Source of the DNA: Fibrobacter sp.
GTDB lineage: Bacteria > Fibrobacterota > Fibrobacteria > Fibrobacterales > Fibrobacteraceae
Length of the DNA: 64,000 bases
Direction of reading: 5' to 3'
NCBI GenBank assembly: GCA_024399035.1
Contig: JAKSID010000008.1
Span: forward strand, 1 to 64,000
Shown here: positions 9,032 through 19,000 of the stretch, one piece after another
Layout: each line of letters starts with the position of its first letter
How positions within the stretch are numbered: the first letter of the stretch is position 1
Program-made: the position numbers and the translations under genes
Notes under the pieces: generated by a model
What the model was told of the DNA's origin: nothing
Database searches by the model: none
What the model saw: the letters and a program-made list of their open reading frames with translations, nothing else

Positions 9032-9175
9032 ATGCTGAAAAAAGACGAAAAGATTCTGATTCGTACAGCCATGATGGAGTACCGCAGCTTGCTGTTCAAG
9101 ACCTATCATGGCACCGATGAAGAAAAGGCCAAAATTGCGCAAGTCAATCGACTGCTCCAAAACTGGAAAGTCTAG
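9032..9175 (+). CDS. 47-residue charged protein
   Basis: A small gene lies between pfkA and the next exported protein gene, 8 bases after one and 3 before the other. That tight packing and an uninterrupted helical, charged sequence (MLKKDEKILIRTAMMEYRSL at the start) support it as real. It has no signal peptide, cysteine pairs or membrane segment. It could be a small PFK-associated or regulatory protein, but that is only inferred from position. Confidence 0.5.
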   Translation: MLKKDEKILIRTAMMEYRSLLFKTYHGTDEEKAKIAQVNRLLQNWKV

Positions 9176-9178
9176 TTC

Positions 9179-9931
9179 ATGAAAAAACTGTTTGTCATTT
9201 TACTGCTTCTCGCCGCCTGGGCAAGCGCAAACGAAGATCTTCGTGTTGCGGATTCTTGCTATGCCGCTAGGGCAGAAAAAGCAAACGGTGACAAGGCCGA
9301 CAAAAAGAACGCCCAACTGATGACAGAAAAGTACAAGGCTGCCATGGCCGACGCTGCTGTCGAGGAACAGGCAACCGCAGGCTACGTCAAGAGCCTCTTC
9401 TTTACCATCCGCTTTACCAACATCGATAAAAGCAAGCGAATGAAGACGCTGGACGCTATGAAGATCGATAGCGAAAACGCCTACCACAAGTTCCCGAAGA
9501 ACAAGGAAGTCGCACACGTCTACGCATCCATTCTCTCTATGTGGGGTAATGAACGCGGCGCCCTGACTTCTGTAAAGGAAGGCGTGGCAAACACCGTGCG
9601 TGACGTGGCTACCGCCGCCGAAGACTGGCAGGTTTTGGGACGCGCCCACTTTGTTCTGCCTTACGTGCCTCTGGTACTGCCTTGGCCCGACAAGAAGCTG
9701 GCGGACAAGTACCTGACCATGGCCATGCAGAAAGACCCGAAGGACTTGTACAACTACTACTTCTTGGCAGAACTGCGATTCGACCAGAAACGTTACGCCG
9801 ACGCATTGGACTTGATCGACCGCGGCCTTTCTCGCGGCATCCGCACTAGCTCCTTCCTTGAAGACAAGCGCGGCCGCTGGCATTTGAAGGAACTGCAGAA
9901 GCAGATCAACGCCAAGCTGGATAAGAAGTAG
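9179..9931 (+). CDS. Exported TPR-like helical protein
   Basis: A 250-residue protein with a signal peptide ending ASA-NEDLR. The mature part is helical with TPR-type signatures (DLYNYYFLAELRFDQKRYAD, then ALDLIDRGLSRG), suggesting a periplasmic scaffold of about three TPR-like repeats. It starts three bases after the stop of the 47-residue gene and is the last member of the pfkA transcript before a terminator. No function can be assigned. Confidence 0.7.
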   Translation: MKKLFVILLLLAAWASANEDLRVADSCYAARAEKANGDKADKKNAQLMTEKYKAAMADAAVEEQATAGYVKSLFFTIRFTNIDKSKRMKTLDAMKIDSENAYHKFPKNKEVAHVYASILSMWGNERGALTSVKEGVANTVRDVATAAEDWQVLGRAHFVLPYVPLVLPWPDKKLADKYLTMAMQKDPKDLYNYYFLAELRFDQKRYADALDLIDRGLSRGIRTSSFLEDKRGRWHLKELQKQINAKLDKK

Positions 9932-10008
9932 CTTTAATGCTGGAAAGCGAAGGTTAAGTTGAGAAAAAGCTTTGTCTCTCCGCACGACTCTCTTCACGAA
10001 TCTAAAAG

Positions 10009-10043
10009 AAAAGTCCTCGCAGTTTAATGCGGGGACTTTTTTT
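10009..10043 (+). terminator. Intrinsic terminator after pfkA operon
   Basis: The stem AAAGTCCTCGCA-GTTTAA-TGCGGGGACTTTT is followed by a T-run. The flanking A-run means it could also work for pta on the other strand. Confidence 0.85.
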
Positions 10044-10087
10044 AATGCGATACGCTTAGGGCCGAACGGTCTTTCGACAAGCGTAGG

Positions 10088-10160
10088 CGACTCATCTTTA
10101 TGAGTCGTCGAAGCGCGTAGCAATCGACGGCACACGTTCTTTTATGCGATAGTCGATTGC
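10088..10160. repeat. Palindromic repeat cluster between pfkA operon and pta
   Basis: It holds two perfect inverted repeats. One is CGACTCAT-CTTT-ATGAGTCG (10088-10107). The other has arms GCAATCGAC (10120-10128) and GTCGATTGC (10152-10160). The CGTAGCAATCG words resemble the interspersed repeats elsewhere in the window, so this may be a diverged member. It lies just past the pta stop and may also stabilise or end that transcript. Confidence 0.5.
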
Positions 10161-10167
10161 GGAGTCT

Positions 10168-11559
10168 CTAGGCCATAGCTTGAACGGCTGTCAATGCGAT
10201 GGTGTAAACGATGTCTTCCACCAAGGCGCCACGGCTCAAGTCATTCACAGGCTTTGCGAGGCCCTGGAGCATGGGGCCGATAGCGATGGTACCGCGAGCG
10301 GAACGCTGCACAGCCTTGTAGCCGATGTTGCCGGCAGAAAGATCCGGGAACACGAACACGGTTGCCTTGCCAGCCACAGCGGAACCCGGAGCCTTCAGGG
10401 AACCCACGCTGGGAGTGGTTGCTGCGTCGTACTGCAGCGGGCCATCCAGAGCCATGTCGGGGCGGGCAGCCTTTGCGATTGCGGTAGCTTCCTTCACGAG
10501 ATCTGCATCGGGACCCTTACCGGAATTGATGGTGCTGTAAGAAAGCATAGCCACGCGGCTGGGGAGGCCGAAAGCCTTTGCAGTGTCGTCGCACTGGAGG
10601 GCGATGCCGGCCAGTTCTTCGGCAGTGGGGTTCAAGTTGATGGCGCAGTCACCGTAAACGTAAGTCTGGCCGGGGAGGCACATGAAGAACACAGAGCTTA
10701 CGGACTTGACGCCAGGAGCGCACTTGATAATCTGGAGAGCCGGACGGAGAGTATCGGCAGTAGAATGGATGGCGCCAGAAACGAGACCATCAACTTCGCC
10801 CATCTTCAGCATCATGGTAGCGAGGGTAACGTTATCCTTGAGGGCAGCGCGAGCCTGTTCTTCGGTCATGCCCTTGGACTTGCGGAGTTCCACCAGAGTG
10901 GGCACATACTTTTCGGCCAATGCTTCAGAAGGTTCAATAATTTCGATGCTTGCGGGGAGAGTTACGCCAACGGACTTGGCAGTAGCTTCGATTTCAGTCT
11001 TAGCGCCAACGAGAACCGGAACTGCAATGTTGCGTTCTACGGCGAGAACTGCAGCCTGGACGGTACGGGGTTCGGAACCTTCGGGGAGAACAATGCGCTT
11101 TGCAGCCTTGGATGCCTTCACCAGAAGGCCGGCGCGGAACATTGCCTGAGAAATCTTGCGTTCGGCAGCGGGTTCAGCCAAATTGCGAGCAATGCACTTG
11201 GGGCAATGCATGATGCGGCTGGGGCAGTACAAGTCAGCATCATCGTCACCGCAGAAAATCTTTGCGTCGAGAGCAGTGGCCAGCTTATCATTGTACTTAT
11301 ATGCAGCGGCAGCGCTCATACCCAGGGCACCTTCAACCACAACAACATCCACAGCGTCAAAGTCCTGGGCGATAAAGTCGGCAGCGATCTTTTCCATGAG
11401 AACGGCACTTTCGCCAGACTTCAACATGGCAACGGCAGCTTCGCCGTTAACGGACGGCTTGTAGGTAGCGGCCTTGAGACCTGCAGCGGCAACAGCGTCG
11501 CATGCTTCCTTGACCTTTGCAGCCATATCGGCAGCGGCAACGAGATATACGCGATTCAT
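10168..11559 (-). CDS. pta: Phosphate acetyltransferase with shortened N-terminal region
   Basis: A 463-residue enzyme converting acetyl-CoA and phosphate to acetyl phosphate, for acetate formation. The catalytic PTA domain occupies about residues 135-460, with [16 protein letters not shown] at its start, [20 protein letters not shown] inside, and [17 protein letters not shown] and [17 protein letters not shown] near the end. The first ~120 residues look like a remnant of the BioD-like domain of long Pta proteins (VVVVEGALG) but lack a P-loop. They end in a cysteine-rich linker, [15 protein letters not shown] six bases before this ATG sets the start; an ATG 12 bases upstream overlaps that site. 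No acetate kinase gene is adjacent. Confidence 0.93.
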   Translation of the reverse strand: MNRVYLVAAADMAAKVKEACDAVAAAGLKAATYKPSVNGEAAVAMLKSGESAVLMEKIAADFIAQDFDAVDVVVVEGALGMSAAAAYKYNDKLATALDAKIFCGDDDADLYCPSRIMHCPKCIARNLAEPAAERKISQAMFRAGLLVKASKAAKRIVLPEGSEPRTVQAAVLAVERNIAVPVLVGAKTEIEATAKSVGVTLPASIEIIEPSEALAEKYVPTLVELRKSKGMTEEQARAALKDNVTLATMMLKMGEVDGLVSGAIHSTADTLRPALQIIKCAPGVKSVSSVFFMCLPGQTYVYGDCAINLNPTAEELAGIALQCDDTAKAFGLPSRVAMLSYSTINSGKGPDADLVKEATAIAKAARPDMALDGPLQYDAATTPSVGSLKAPGSAVAGKATVFVFPDLSAGNIGYKAVQRSARGTIAIGPMLQGLAKPVNDLSRGALVEDIVYTIALTAVQAMA

Positions 11560-11883
11560 AAAAAACTCCAATTTTTAGTTCGTTTTTCTTGTTTTTACCC
11601 CTTAAAATTAAGATTTTACCCCCCCTTGTGGCACCCCGAATTTTCAAAAAAACACCTAATTTTTCACCCAATTGGGCATTCGAAATTTCTGTCCACATTT
11701 GCATTTCGTAACTCTTTGATAAGCAACAAGATGCAAAAACTCCCAGAACGTGCGTTTTTTATACAAAAGTTTACAAACCTTTAACTTTCGCCCCCTTTGG
11801 GCTTATGTTAAAAAAATTTATTTTTAGCGCGGGGTTAAATTTGGTTGTTTTGGTTTTTTAGGGAAACCTATAGGAGAGAATGG
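11560..11883. promoter_or_regulatory. Divergent promoter region between pta and fibro-slime gene
   Basis: A 324-bp A/T-rich region that must hold the promoters of both divergent genes. Immediately before the fibro-slime gene is a TAGG-GAAA-CCTA mini-hairpin (near 11859-11870) and then an AGGAGAG ribosome site. No convincing operator or riboswitch was recognised. Confidence 0.4.
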
Positions 11884-14800
11884 ATGAGGTTCAGTAACCT
11901 TTTCCGGAGCTTGGCCGCTGGCTTAGCTCTGTTTGCAGTTTCTGTAAGTGCCCAAACTGTGGCAAAGGCTCATGTCATTTACGATGGCAGTGGTCTTTTT
12001 TATGCCGATAATGAAGCTAATTTCAAATTTAAAGCTCTTGATCAGAAGAGAGACGGCACTTATATCGTTGAATTTTCCGAGGAACGTCTAAAACCTGATG
12101 CTATCGAAGCACGTCGACTCCGCTTTGGCCTGCAGTGCACCGAAGGCAAGAACGATTGCGGCACCAAGCTCTACTCCGACGAATCTTCACTTCCGACCCT
12201 CAAGGAACTTTTCCCAGATTATGTGTACCAGGAAAAGGATCAGCCCGTTTATGAAGTTTGGGTGAAAGTTACCAAGGACGGTGTGGAAATTCTGCCCGGC
12301 ATTCCCGAAGAATACGTCGTCCCCGATTCCGTAGACAAGGTTATCCGAGTTTTCCCCTCCTGGAGCAACACCTCCGCCATCATGAGCATCGACGGAAAGG
12401 ACCACAGGATGGTCACCGTCCCCAACTACTGCGGTTGGTTTGAAGCTGCCGTAAAAATCGTACCCAAGGACTTCTACGTTTCCTTTAGACAGACCATCGG
12501 TGACACCTACATCGGCGCCGACGGTATTTCCCACCAGCCCATCGCCATCGAAGACGAAATCAAGCTGGATTCCATCATTGCACTAAGCGACACCATTTGG
12601 ATTTTGGCAAAGAACGGCTTCCCCGATATCTATGGTGAATATCCCGGGGAACTGGGCGATTGCCCCATCAAGAATCTTCCCGTGATGATGTTCGACTGGC
12701 TCCATGGTTCCGGATCTGACAGCGAAAACGCAAAGGCACAGGCAGGAACAACAAGCCAGGACTTCGGTACCGGCGGATGTAAGGGCGAAGACAACGCCTA
12801 CAAGGCTCGCAAGGGCATGGTTGAAACGAACCTAGGCGCCAACGGAGTCCCTGTTCGAGCAGCCAACTTCCCCAAGGAATGTGAAATCACAGACCATCTG
12901 GATAACTGGTTCCTCCCCGAAGTCGTAGCGAAGGATGCCGCCGGCAAGGAATACACCAACGTTACCTGCCGCGACCTGACCCTCTCCCTGGATACTGCAG
13001 GTTTCTGGCTCGCCCAGATGGACGTGGACAGCCCCGAAAAGGGTATGTTCCTGTTGGATGACTTTGATTACCTGGACAGCGCCAAGACCGTCAAGAATCC
13101 CCATTACGACGCCATCAAGACCGAATACGGAACCCACAACTACGGTTTCACCATGAAGGTCCAGGCTCAGTTCGACTACGTTCCCGGACAGAAGTTTGAA
13201 TTCTTCGGTGACGACGACGTATGGGTCTTTATCAATAACAAGCTTGTGGTGGATATCGGCGGTCAGCATCACCGCGTCAGCGGCAAGGTGAACCTGGATA
13301 CCATCGGCCAGAATACTGGCGATACCCTGGTTCCGGGCCAGACCTACCCCTTCCACATTTTCTATGCTGAACGTCACGAGAAGGAATCCAACTTCAAGAT
13401 GCGTACGTCCATGGACCTGCGTTCCGACGCCAGCATGTTCCTTACCGACCTGGGCAGCACCGACGAAGTTATCAAGAAAGAAGTTTGGCAGATCGTTCGC
13501 GAACGCGCCCTGGCCTGCGATTTCTCCAGCAGCCCGGAAAGCGAAACTACGGAACGCGGCCCCTCTAACTTTGTGCTTTACGGCAAGAGCCTGGCTAAGA
13601 GCGGTGTAGAATTAAAGACCCTGGATTCTCTCTACTACAAGGGCATCAAGGTCCAGAACGGCTTTACCATGATTACCATCGACCTGACGGCTATCGAGCA
13701 CGCACAGAGCCTGCCGCCGGGAACCTACTATGTTCGCATTACCCTCAAGGAAAATCCCGACGAATACAAGGACGTCTATTTCACTATTCCGCCTTACGCA
13801 CTGCCGAACCTTGCATATGCAACCGTCAAGGATTCCAACTACAAGGTCATCGATTTTGACACCCAGGACACCACCTACTACACCCAGTACTGGAATGCCC
13901 TCGGTAACGACGTAAGCCGCGACGTTTCTAGCGACACACTGCCCATTAACCTGGACAAGAGCGAAAAGATGTGGGCAGGACGCTCCTACCCAGTAAACAT
14001 CATGTACGCCGAAGACTGGGCAACCATCTACAGCGACATCGCCGTAAAGATTACCACGTCTACCGACTCCCTGATTCCTTGCGACTCCATGGGCAACCCC
14101 ATTGACGAAGTCATCCTGATGGCCGGCCACGCACACTTCTTTGTGAAGGCAATCGGCGAAGTAGTGAACGGCACACTTACCGCAAGTACCGACGGCTCTA
14201 CAAACAAGTCTGTAAAATGGACCAACATCAACATTGCAGTGCCCCCTGTGCCGCAGGTTGAAGTGGCCTACATCTTCGACCGTACCGGTGATGGACGCGC
14301 CGACAGTATCTGGATCCACTTTAACAAGCCTCTGGGCGGTCAAAGCGTTCTGGACTACCTGAAGTTCACCTTCGGTGCAGCCTACAAGACTGAATACCTG
14401 ATGAACGGCGATACCTCTGCAACTAGTTACGTAGCCAAGTACAAGGATGGCGACAGCGTTGCAGTTCTCTACACTAAGGACGGCGAAGGCTTTGGAACCT
14501 CCATCTTTACCGGCGGCGCCACCAAGCCCTATTCCGGCAAGCTGGACCTTTGGTACACCTACACCGACGACGCAGGCAAGCAGACAATCTTCCCCATCGA
14601 AGGTGTCCTTACCGATAGAGTGGGCCCCGTTATCGTTGCCGCAGAAATTTCCTACATGACCGACGGAAACACCATGCTGAAGCTCTCCTTCAGCGAAGGC
14701 CTTTCCGGCGAAAATGCAAATACCGAGCTCTTTAGATTCCATTGCTGGAACGCAGACATTCTCGATTCCAACGTCAAGCAGGCAAGCGACATCGGAACTT

Positions 14801-15777
14801 CTCCTGCAAACCAGTGGAAGCTTGTGTTCCCCAGAGGCCTTGAAACCGACGTGATTCCGGCTGTAGGCGACTCCGTGCGTCTAACCCCGCCGTCTCAGCT
14901 GGGCGAAGCAGTCGACCTGCTGGCAATCGGCCCCCACGAAAACAATCCCTTTGTACGAATCACCGGCGAACAGAAGATTACTGTCTCCAGCCCCAAGTTG
15001 GTCACCCTGGATCCTGCAAACCCCGCATTCGAAGAAGCCCGCGAAATCATCAAAAGCGAAAACGCCACCGTGCCCAAGCTTGTGGATAATGAAAAGCCCC
15101 TCACCGTGGACCAGGTGGCCGAAAAGTACGGTACTCAGGGCCATTACCTGAGCGACTTGGATATGGGAACCTTGGTTGAAAACGAAATCGCCGAAATCGT
15201 GAAGGCAGTCCAGTCTACACCCAGCTACACGGACAACAAGGTCAAGGACCAGTCCGGCGCAATCCAGAGCTATACCATCGAACAGATCATCGAAAAGGTT
15301 AGCAAGGGCGAAATGAGCATCGATCAGGCCAAAAAGAGATTCGGTCTCGACGAAACCATCGTAAACGCCTATAGGAACGGACTTTTGACCTCCCAGAACG
15401 TCCATAACTATGCAAGCGGTAGCGAAGCCCAGATTCAGGCTATTATCGACTCCGTAGCCAGCCATACCGAGCTACACTACAAGACGATTTACTATACAAG
15501 CCTGGGCCAGTTCGTCAACGAAGACTCCGGTACCATCCGCTGCAGCGACAAGATTTTCGAAGATACCGAAAGCAAGACCTGCCGCGGAAGCAACGGCCGA
15601 TTCTACCTGGCATGGAACATGCGCTCCGCTGACAAGCGTCTAGTCTCCACCGGCGTATACATTGCCCGCCTGGTTCTCCGCGTCAAGGTGAACGGCAAGA
15701 TCCTTACCGACAGAACCCGCGACTTCCTGTGGGGAGTTCGCCACGGCAAGCTCAGCGTCTTCGACATCGACTACTAG
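11884..15777 (+). CDS. Fibro-slime domain surface protein (copy 1)
   Basis: A 1297-residue exported protein typical of Fibrobacter. After the signal peptide (to about residue 23, VSAQ) and an N-terminal region lies the fibro-slime/PA14-like domain (about 200-520). Its core is FFGDDDVWVFINNKLVVDIG near residue 438, followed by GGQHHRVSG, NLDTIG and FHIFYAERHEKESNFKMRT. A long repetitive beta-rich region follows, then a helical segment (about 1060-1190). The C-terminal module, FYLAWNMRSADKRLVSTGVY, resembles FlgD-type Ig domains. The family is linked to the cell surface and fibre adhesion in Fibrobacter; the ligand is unknown. The start is chosen at ATG 11884 with AGGAGAG upstream. A paralogue follows. 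Confidence 0.9.
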   Translation: MRFSNLFRSLAAGLALFAVSVSAQTVAKAHVIYDGSGLFYADNEANFKFKALDQKRDGTYIVEFSEERLKPDAIEARRLRFGLQCTEGKNDCGTKLYSDESSLPTLKELFPDYVYQEKDQPVYEVWVKVTKDGVEILPGIPEEYVVPDSVDKVIRVFPSWSNTSAIMSIDGKDHRMVTVPNYCGWFEAAVKIVPKDFYVSFRQTIGDTYIGADGISHQPIAIEDEIKLDSIIALSDTIWILAKNGFPDIYGEYPGELGDCPIKNLPVMMFDWLHGSGSDSENAKAQAGTTSQDFGTGGCKGEDNAYKARKGMVETNLGANGVPVRAANFPKECEITDHLDNWFLPEVVAKDAAGKEYTNVTCRDLTLSLDTAGFWLAQMDVDSPEKGMFLLDDFDYLDSAKTVKNPHYDAIKTEYGTHNYGFTMKVQAQFDYVPGQKFEFFGDDDVWVFINNKLVVDIGGQHHRVSGKVNLDTIGQNTGDTLVPGQTYPFHIFYAERHEKESNFKMRTSMDLRSDASMFLTDLGSTDEVIKKEVWQIVRERALACDFSSSPESETTERGPSNFVLYGKSLAKSGVELKTLDSLYYKGIKVQNGFTMITIDLTAIEHAQSLPPGTYYVRITLKENPDEYKDVYFTIPPYALPNLAYATVKDSNYKVIDFDTQDTTYYTQYWNALGNDVSRDVSSDTLPINLDKSEKMWAGRSYPVNIMYAEDWATIYSDIAVKITTSTDSLIPCDSMGNPIDEVILMAGHAHFFVKAIGEVVNGTLTASTDGSTNKSVKWTNINIAVPPVPQVEVAYIFDRTGDGRADSIWIHFNKPLGGQSVLDYLKFTFGAAYKTEYLMNGDTSATSYVAKYKDGDSVAVLYTKDGEGFGTSIFTGGATKPYSGKLDLWYTYTDDAGKQTIFPIEGVLTDRVGPVIVAAEISYMTDGNTMLKLSFSEGLSGENANTELFRFHCWNADILDSNVKQASDIGTSPANQWKLVFPRGLETDVIPAVGDSVRLTPPSQLGEAVDLLAIGPHENNPFVRITGEQKITVSSPKLVTLDPANPAFEEAREIIKSENATVPKLVDNEKPLTVDQVAEKYGTQGHYLSDLDMGTLVENEIAEIVKAVQSTPSYTDNKVKDQSGAIQSYTIEQIIEKVSKGEMSIDQAKKRFGLDETIVNAYRNGLLTSQNVHNYASGSEAQIQAIIDSVASHTELHYKTIYYTSLGQFVNEDSGTIRCSDKIFEDTESKTCRGSNGRFYLAWNMRSADKRLVSTGVYIARLVLRVKVNGKILTDRTRDFLWGVRHGKLSVFDIDY

Positions 15778-15837
15778 CGAGACGTTGTTCCAAAAACGGA
15801 ACTTTCGTTCCCGAAAACACACAATTTGCACGAAATG

Positions 15838-15870
15838 TCCCTATGCAACCCCTTTTGCATAGGGATTTTT
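15838..15870 (+). terminator. Intrinsic terminator after fibro-slime copy 1
   Basis: CCCTATGCAA pairs with TTGCATAGGG around a short loop, followed by ATTTTT. The tandem paralogue therefore has its own transcription start. Confidence 0.9.
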
Positions 15871-15945
15871 ACACTATAGAGCCATCTGGTTATTGTGATT
15901 TTCATCATAATAAGGTATTTTAAACATATATAAATATCAATTACG

Positions 15946-15990
15946 TCTAGAGGCAGTGCATAAGGATGTGGAGATCTAGTTGCCTCTAGA
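15946..15990 (+). promoter_or_regulatory. Leader hairpin next to the ribosome site of fibro-slime copy 2
   Basis: A perfect 10-bp inverted repeat (TCTAGAGGCA and TGCCTCTAGA) with a 25-nt loop ends one base before the AGGAGAG Shine-Dalgarno. In the mRNA it would form a stem abutting the ribosome site, so it could stabilise the transcript or control translation. An A/T-rich promoter-like stretch lies just upstream. Confidence 0.55.
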
Positions 15991-16003
15991 AGGAGAGAGA
16001 TGG

Positions 16004-19000
16004 ATGTGGTCGAATAAAATGTTCAAGGGATTAGCCCTTGTTCTCGCTTTTTGTGCCTCCTTTGCTATGGCACAAGGTTTGCAATTAAACGTTACCTACA
16101 ACGGTACCCCCCTTTACTATAAGGTCGGGACTAACGGCTGTACCCAAGCCAAGACAACTACCCCGGAAGGCTATAGGATTACCATCAACACCGTGCAGGA
16201 TGTTGCTGTCAAGCTGTATAGCGACAGGCAGTGCGCCAATAAGCTGGCCGAATCTACCACCGGCGAGCTTTTCGCTGAAGGCAAAACGGCAACCATAGCT
16301 ATTTCTGCAGCCCCCGCTGCTAAGGACCCCAAGTCGTCCTCTAGCTCCGTCAAGTCCTCCAGTTCCAGCAGAAACCCCGGTGGAAACAATCCCGGTGGCA
16401 ATACGGCTGCCGGCAAGACAATTATTCGCTTCCTCACTCCTTGGACAAACACTTCTGCAGTTCTTTTCGTGAATGGCGACTCCACCGCCATTATGACCAA
16501 GGTCAAGAACTATTGCGGTTGGTTCGAAGCCTCTCTCAATCCTCCTGCCGCTGGCCTTAATGTTCACTTCAAGCAGACCATCGGCTTGAACTATGTTGGC
16601 GCCGAAGGCATGGTCAACAAGGAACCCACCTCCGCTTCCTATATTAGCCTTGACTCCATTGCAGCCCTCACCGACACCATTTGGGTTCAGGGTTACAAGA
16701 ACGATGTTCCCGCACTCTTTGCAAAGTACCCCGGCGTTCTGGGTGAATGCCCCCTCAAGAAGTTCCCGGTGACCGTATTTGACTGGCTCCATGGCAGCAA
16801 GGGCGACGGCGAAAACGGCAACGGCGCAAGCACATACGGCGTTAGCGCAGACTTCGGTTCCGGCGGATGCGGCGGCAGCAATGCCAAGGACGCCAGCGGA
16901 AACGGTTACATGAAAGGCATGGTGGAATACAAGCTCGGCAGCAACGGCGTACCTGTTCCCGCAAATCCGTTCCCCTCTGAATGTAAGCTTACCACCCATC
17001 TGGACAAATGGTTCCTGCCCGAAGTTGTAGCAAAGAAGAACGGTGTGGAATACACTAACATGACTTGCCGCGACCTGTATATCTCTATGGACAACGCAGG
17101 TTTCTGGCTGGCAGAAGTTTCCAGCAACACTATCTCCGAAGGTAACGAAAAGAACAAGGGCGGTATGTTCCTTGTTGACGATTTCGAATTCCTGGACGAC
17201 GCTCAGACCGTCAAGAACCCCTACTACGACCGTTTGAACGGTAGCGGTGGCTATCATAACTTCGGTTTCGCAGTTAAGATCCAGGCAACCTTCGAATATG
17301 TTCCCGGTCAGTACTTCGACTTCTACGGCGACGACGACGTGTGGGTGTTCATTGACAACCGCCTGGCCGTGGATATCGGCGGCCAGCATAGACAGGTCGC
17401 TGGAGCAGTGGATCTGGACACCATGGGACTTACTGTGGGCCAGACTTACAACTTCCACATCTTCTACGTAGAACGCCATACAAGTTCCTCTAACTTCCGT
17501 ATGCGCACTTCCATCGACCTGCAGGTAGACGCCTCCATCTTTATCACTTCCAACAAGAAAGCAACTGCTACTGATTACAACGTTTGGCAGATCAACAAGA
17601 AGAACAAGCTCTCCTGCGGTTACGACGCAAGCAACACTGAAGTGGACACCACCGGCGGTGCCTCTACCTTCAGGCTTACCGGCGGCAACTTAGAAGAACC
17701 TGAAATCCTTGGAATCGGAACCCATTTCGAAGGCCTGAAGATCACCAGCGACTCTACCTTCTCCATTGACTCTGCAGCGATCGTTGAAGCAGCCGCCTTG
17801 GCTCCGGGCCACTACTTCCTGGAAATCACCCTGAAGTCCGACCCCAGCCAGACCACCACTATTGAAATCGTGATCCCGTCTTACCCGCTGCCCACCATCG
17901 CCTTCGCAGATGAAAAGTGGAAGGTCATCGGTAACGGTACCGAAATCTCCGGTAACCAGGCAACCATCAGCACTCTGGCCTACGAAATCTATCCGGTGAA
18001 CATCACCTTCCTGGAAGAATCCGCCACAGTGAACGACTATAACAGAAAGATTTCTATCAGCGCCTCTAGCCCCCTGATCGACATTATCGACAAGGATGGC
18101 AACGTCATCTCCAAGGTCACCTTGGACGACAAGGCCCAGGCAACCTTCTACATCAGGGCAAACGGCGCAGTAAGCGGCGCAACCCTACTGATCAAGGGCA
18201 CCGCAGCCAAGGCCTCCTACTGGAAGAACTTGAGCTTTATCGAACCGCCTATTCCTCGCATCACCTTAGCTGTTATCAGCGACCGCAACGGCGATGGACG
18301 CGGCGACAGCCTCTACGCAGAATTCGACAAGGACTTCGACAACTCCAACATTCTTGACTCCGTGCAGTTCACTTTCGGCGAAACCTTTGCAGTCATAAGC
18401 AGCAGTGACATCAAGAAAGTCGGTTCCAACAAGATCGTTGTAACCTCCAAGGGTGACTGCGGCGCAGAATCTATCTGCGGCTTCGGCACCAGACAGTTCA
18501 CCGGCGGCGAGAACAGCGTTTACACCGGCAACATTGGCACTTGGGTCACCTACAAGGAAAACGGCAACACCCATAACCTTAAGACCACCAACGATCCTGT
18601 ACAAGACGGCATCGGTCCTATCGTCGTGAAGGCAACTAAGGAAACCATGAGCGACGGTAACAAGAAGCTCACCCTGACCTTAAGCGAAGCCATTACCGAC
18701 GATTCCCGCAAGGAATTCTACACTCAGATGTTCCAGTACATCTGCCCCCGTAACGGCGAAGACAAGGTTCCCGAAGATGCCGTACAGCAGGGCGGCAACG
18801 GCAAGACCGTTACCCTGGTGTTCAGCCCCTCTACCTTGGAATCTGTTTACCCCACCGATGGCGACCAAGTACGATTCACTCCGAACAAGTTCGCTGTGGA
18901 CCTGAACGGAAACAATCCTCATCAGAATAACCCCTGGGTAACGATTATCGGCGACCAGGAACTTTCCAACGAGGCTCCCAAGGTCATCGCAGTCACCCCC

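Noticed and set aside
10180..11784. 534-residue plus-strand open frame opposite pta
   Set aside because: It runs antisense to a confident Pta gene and its composition follows from codon bias on the other strand.
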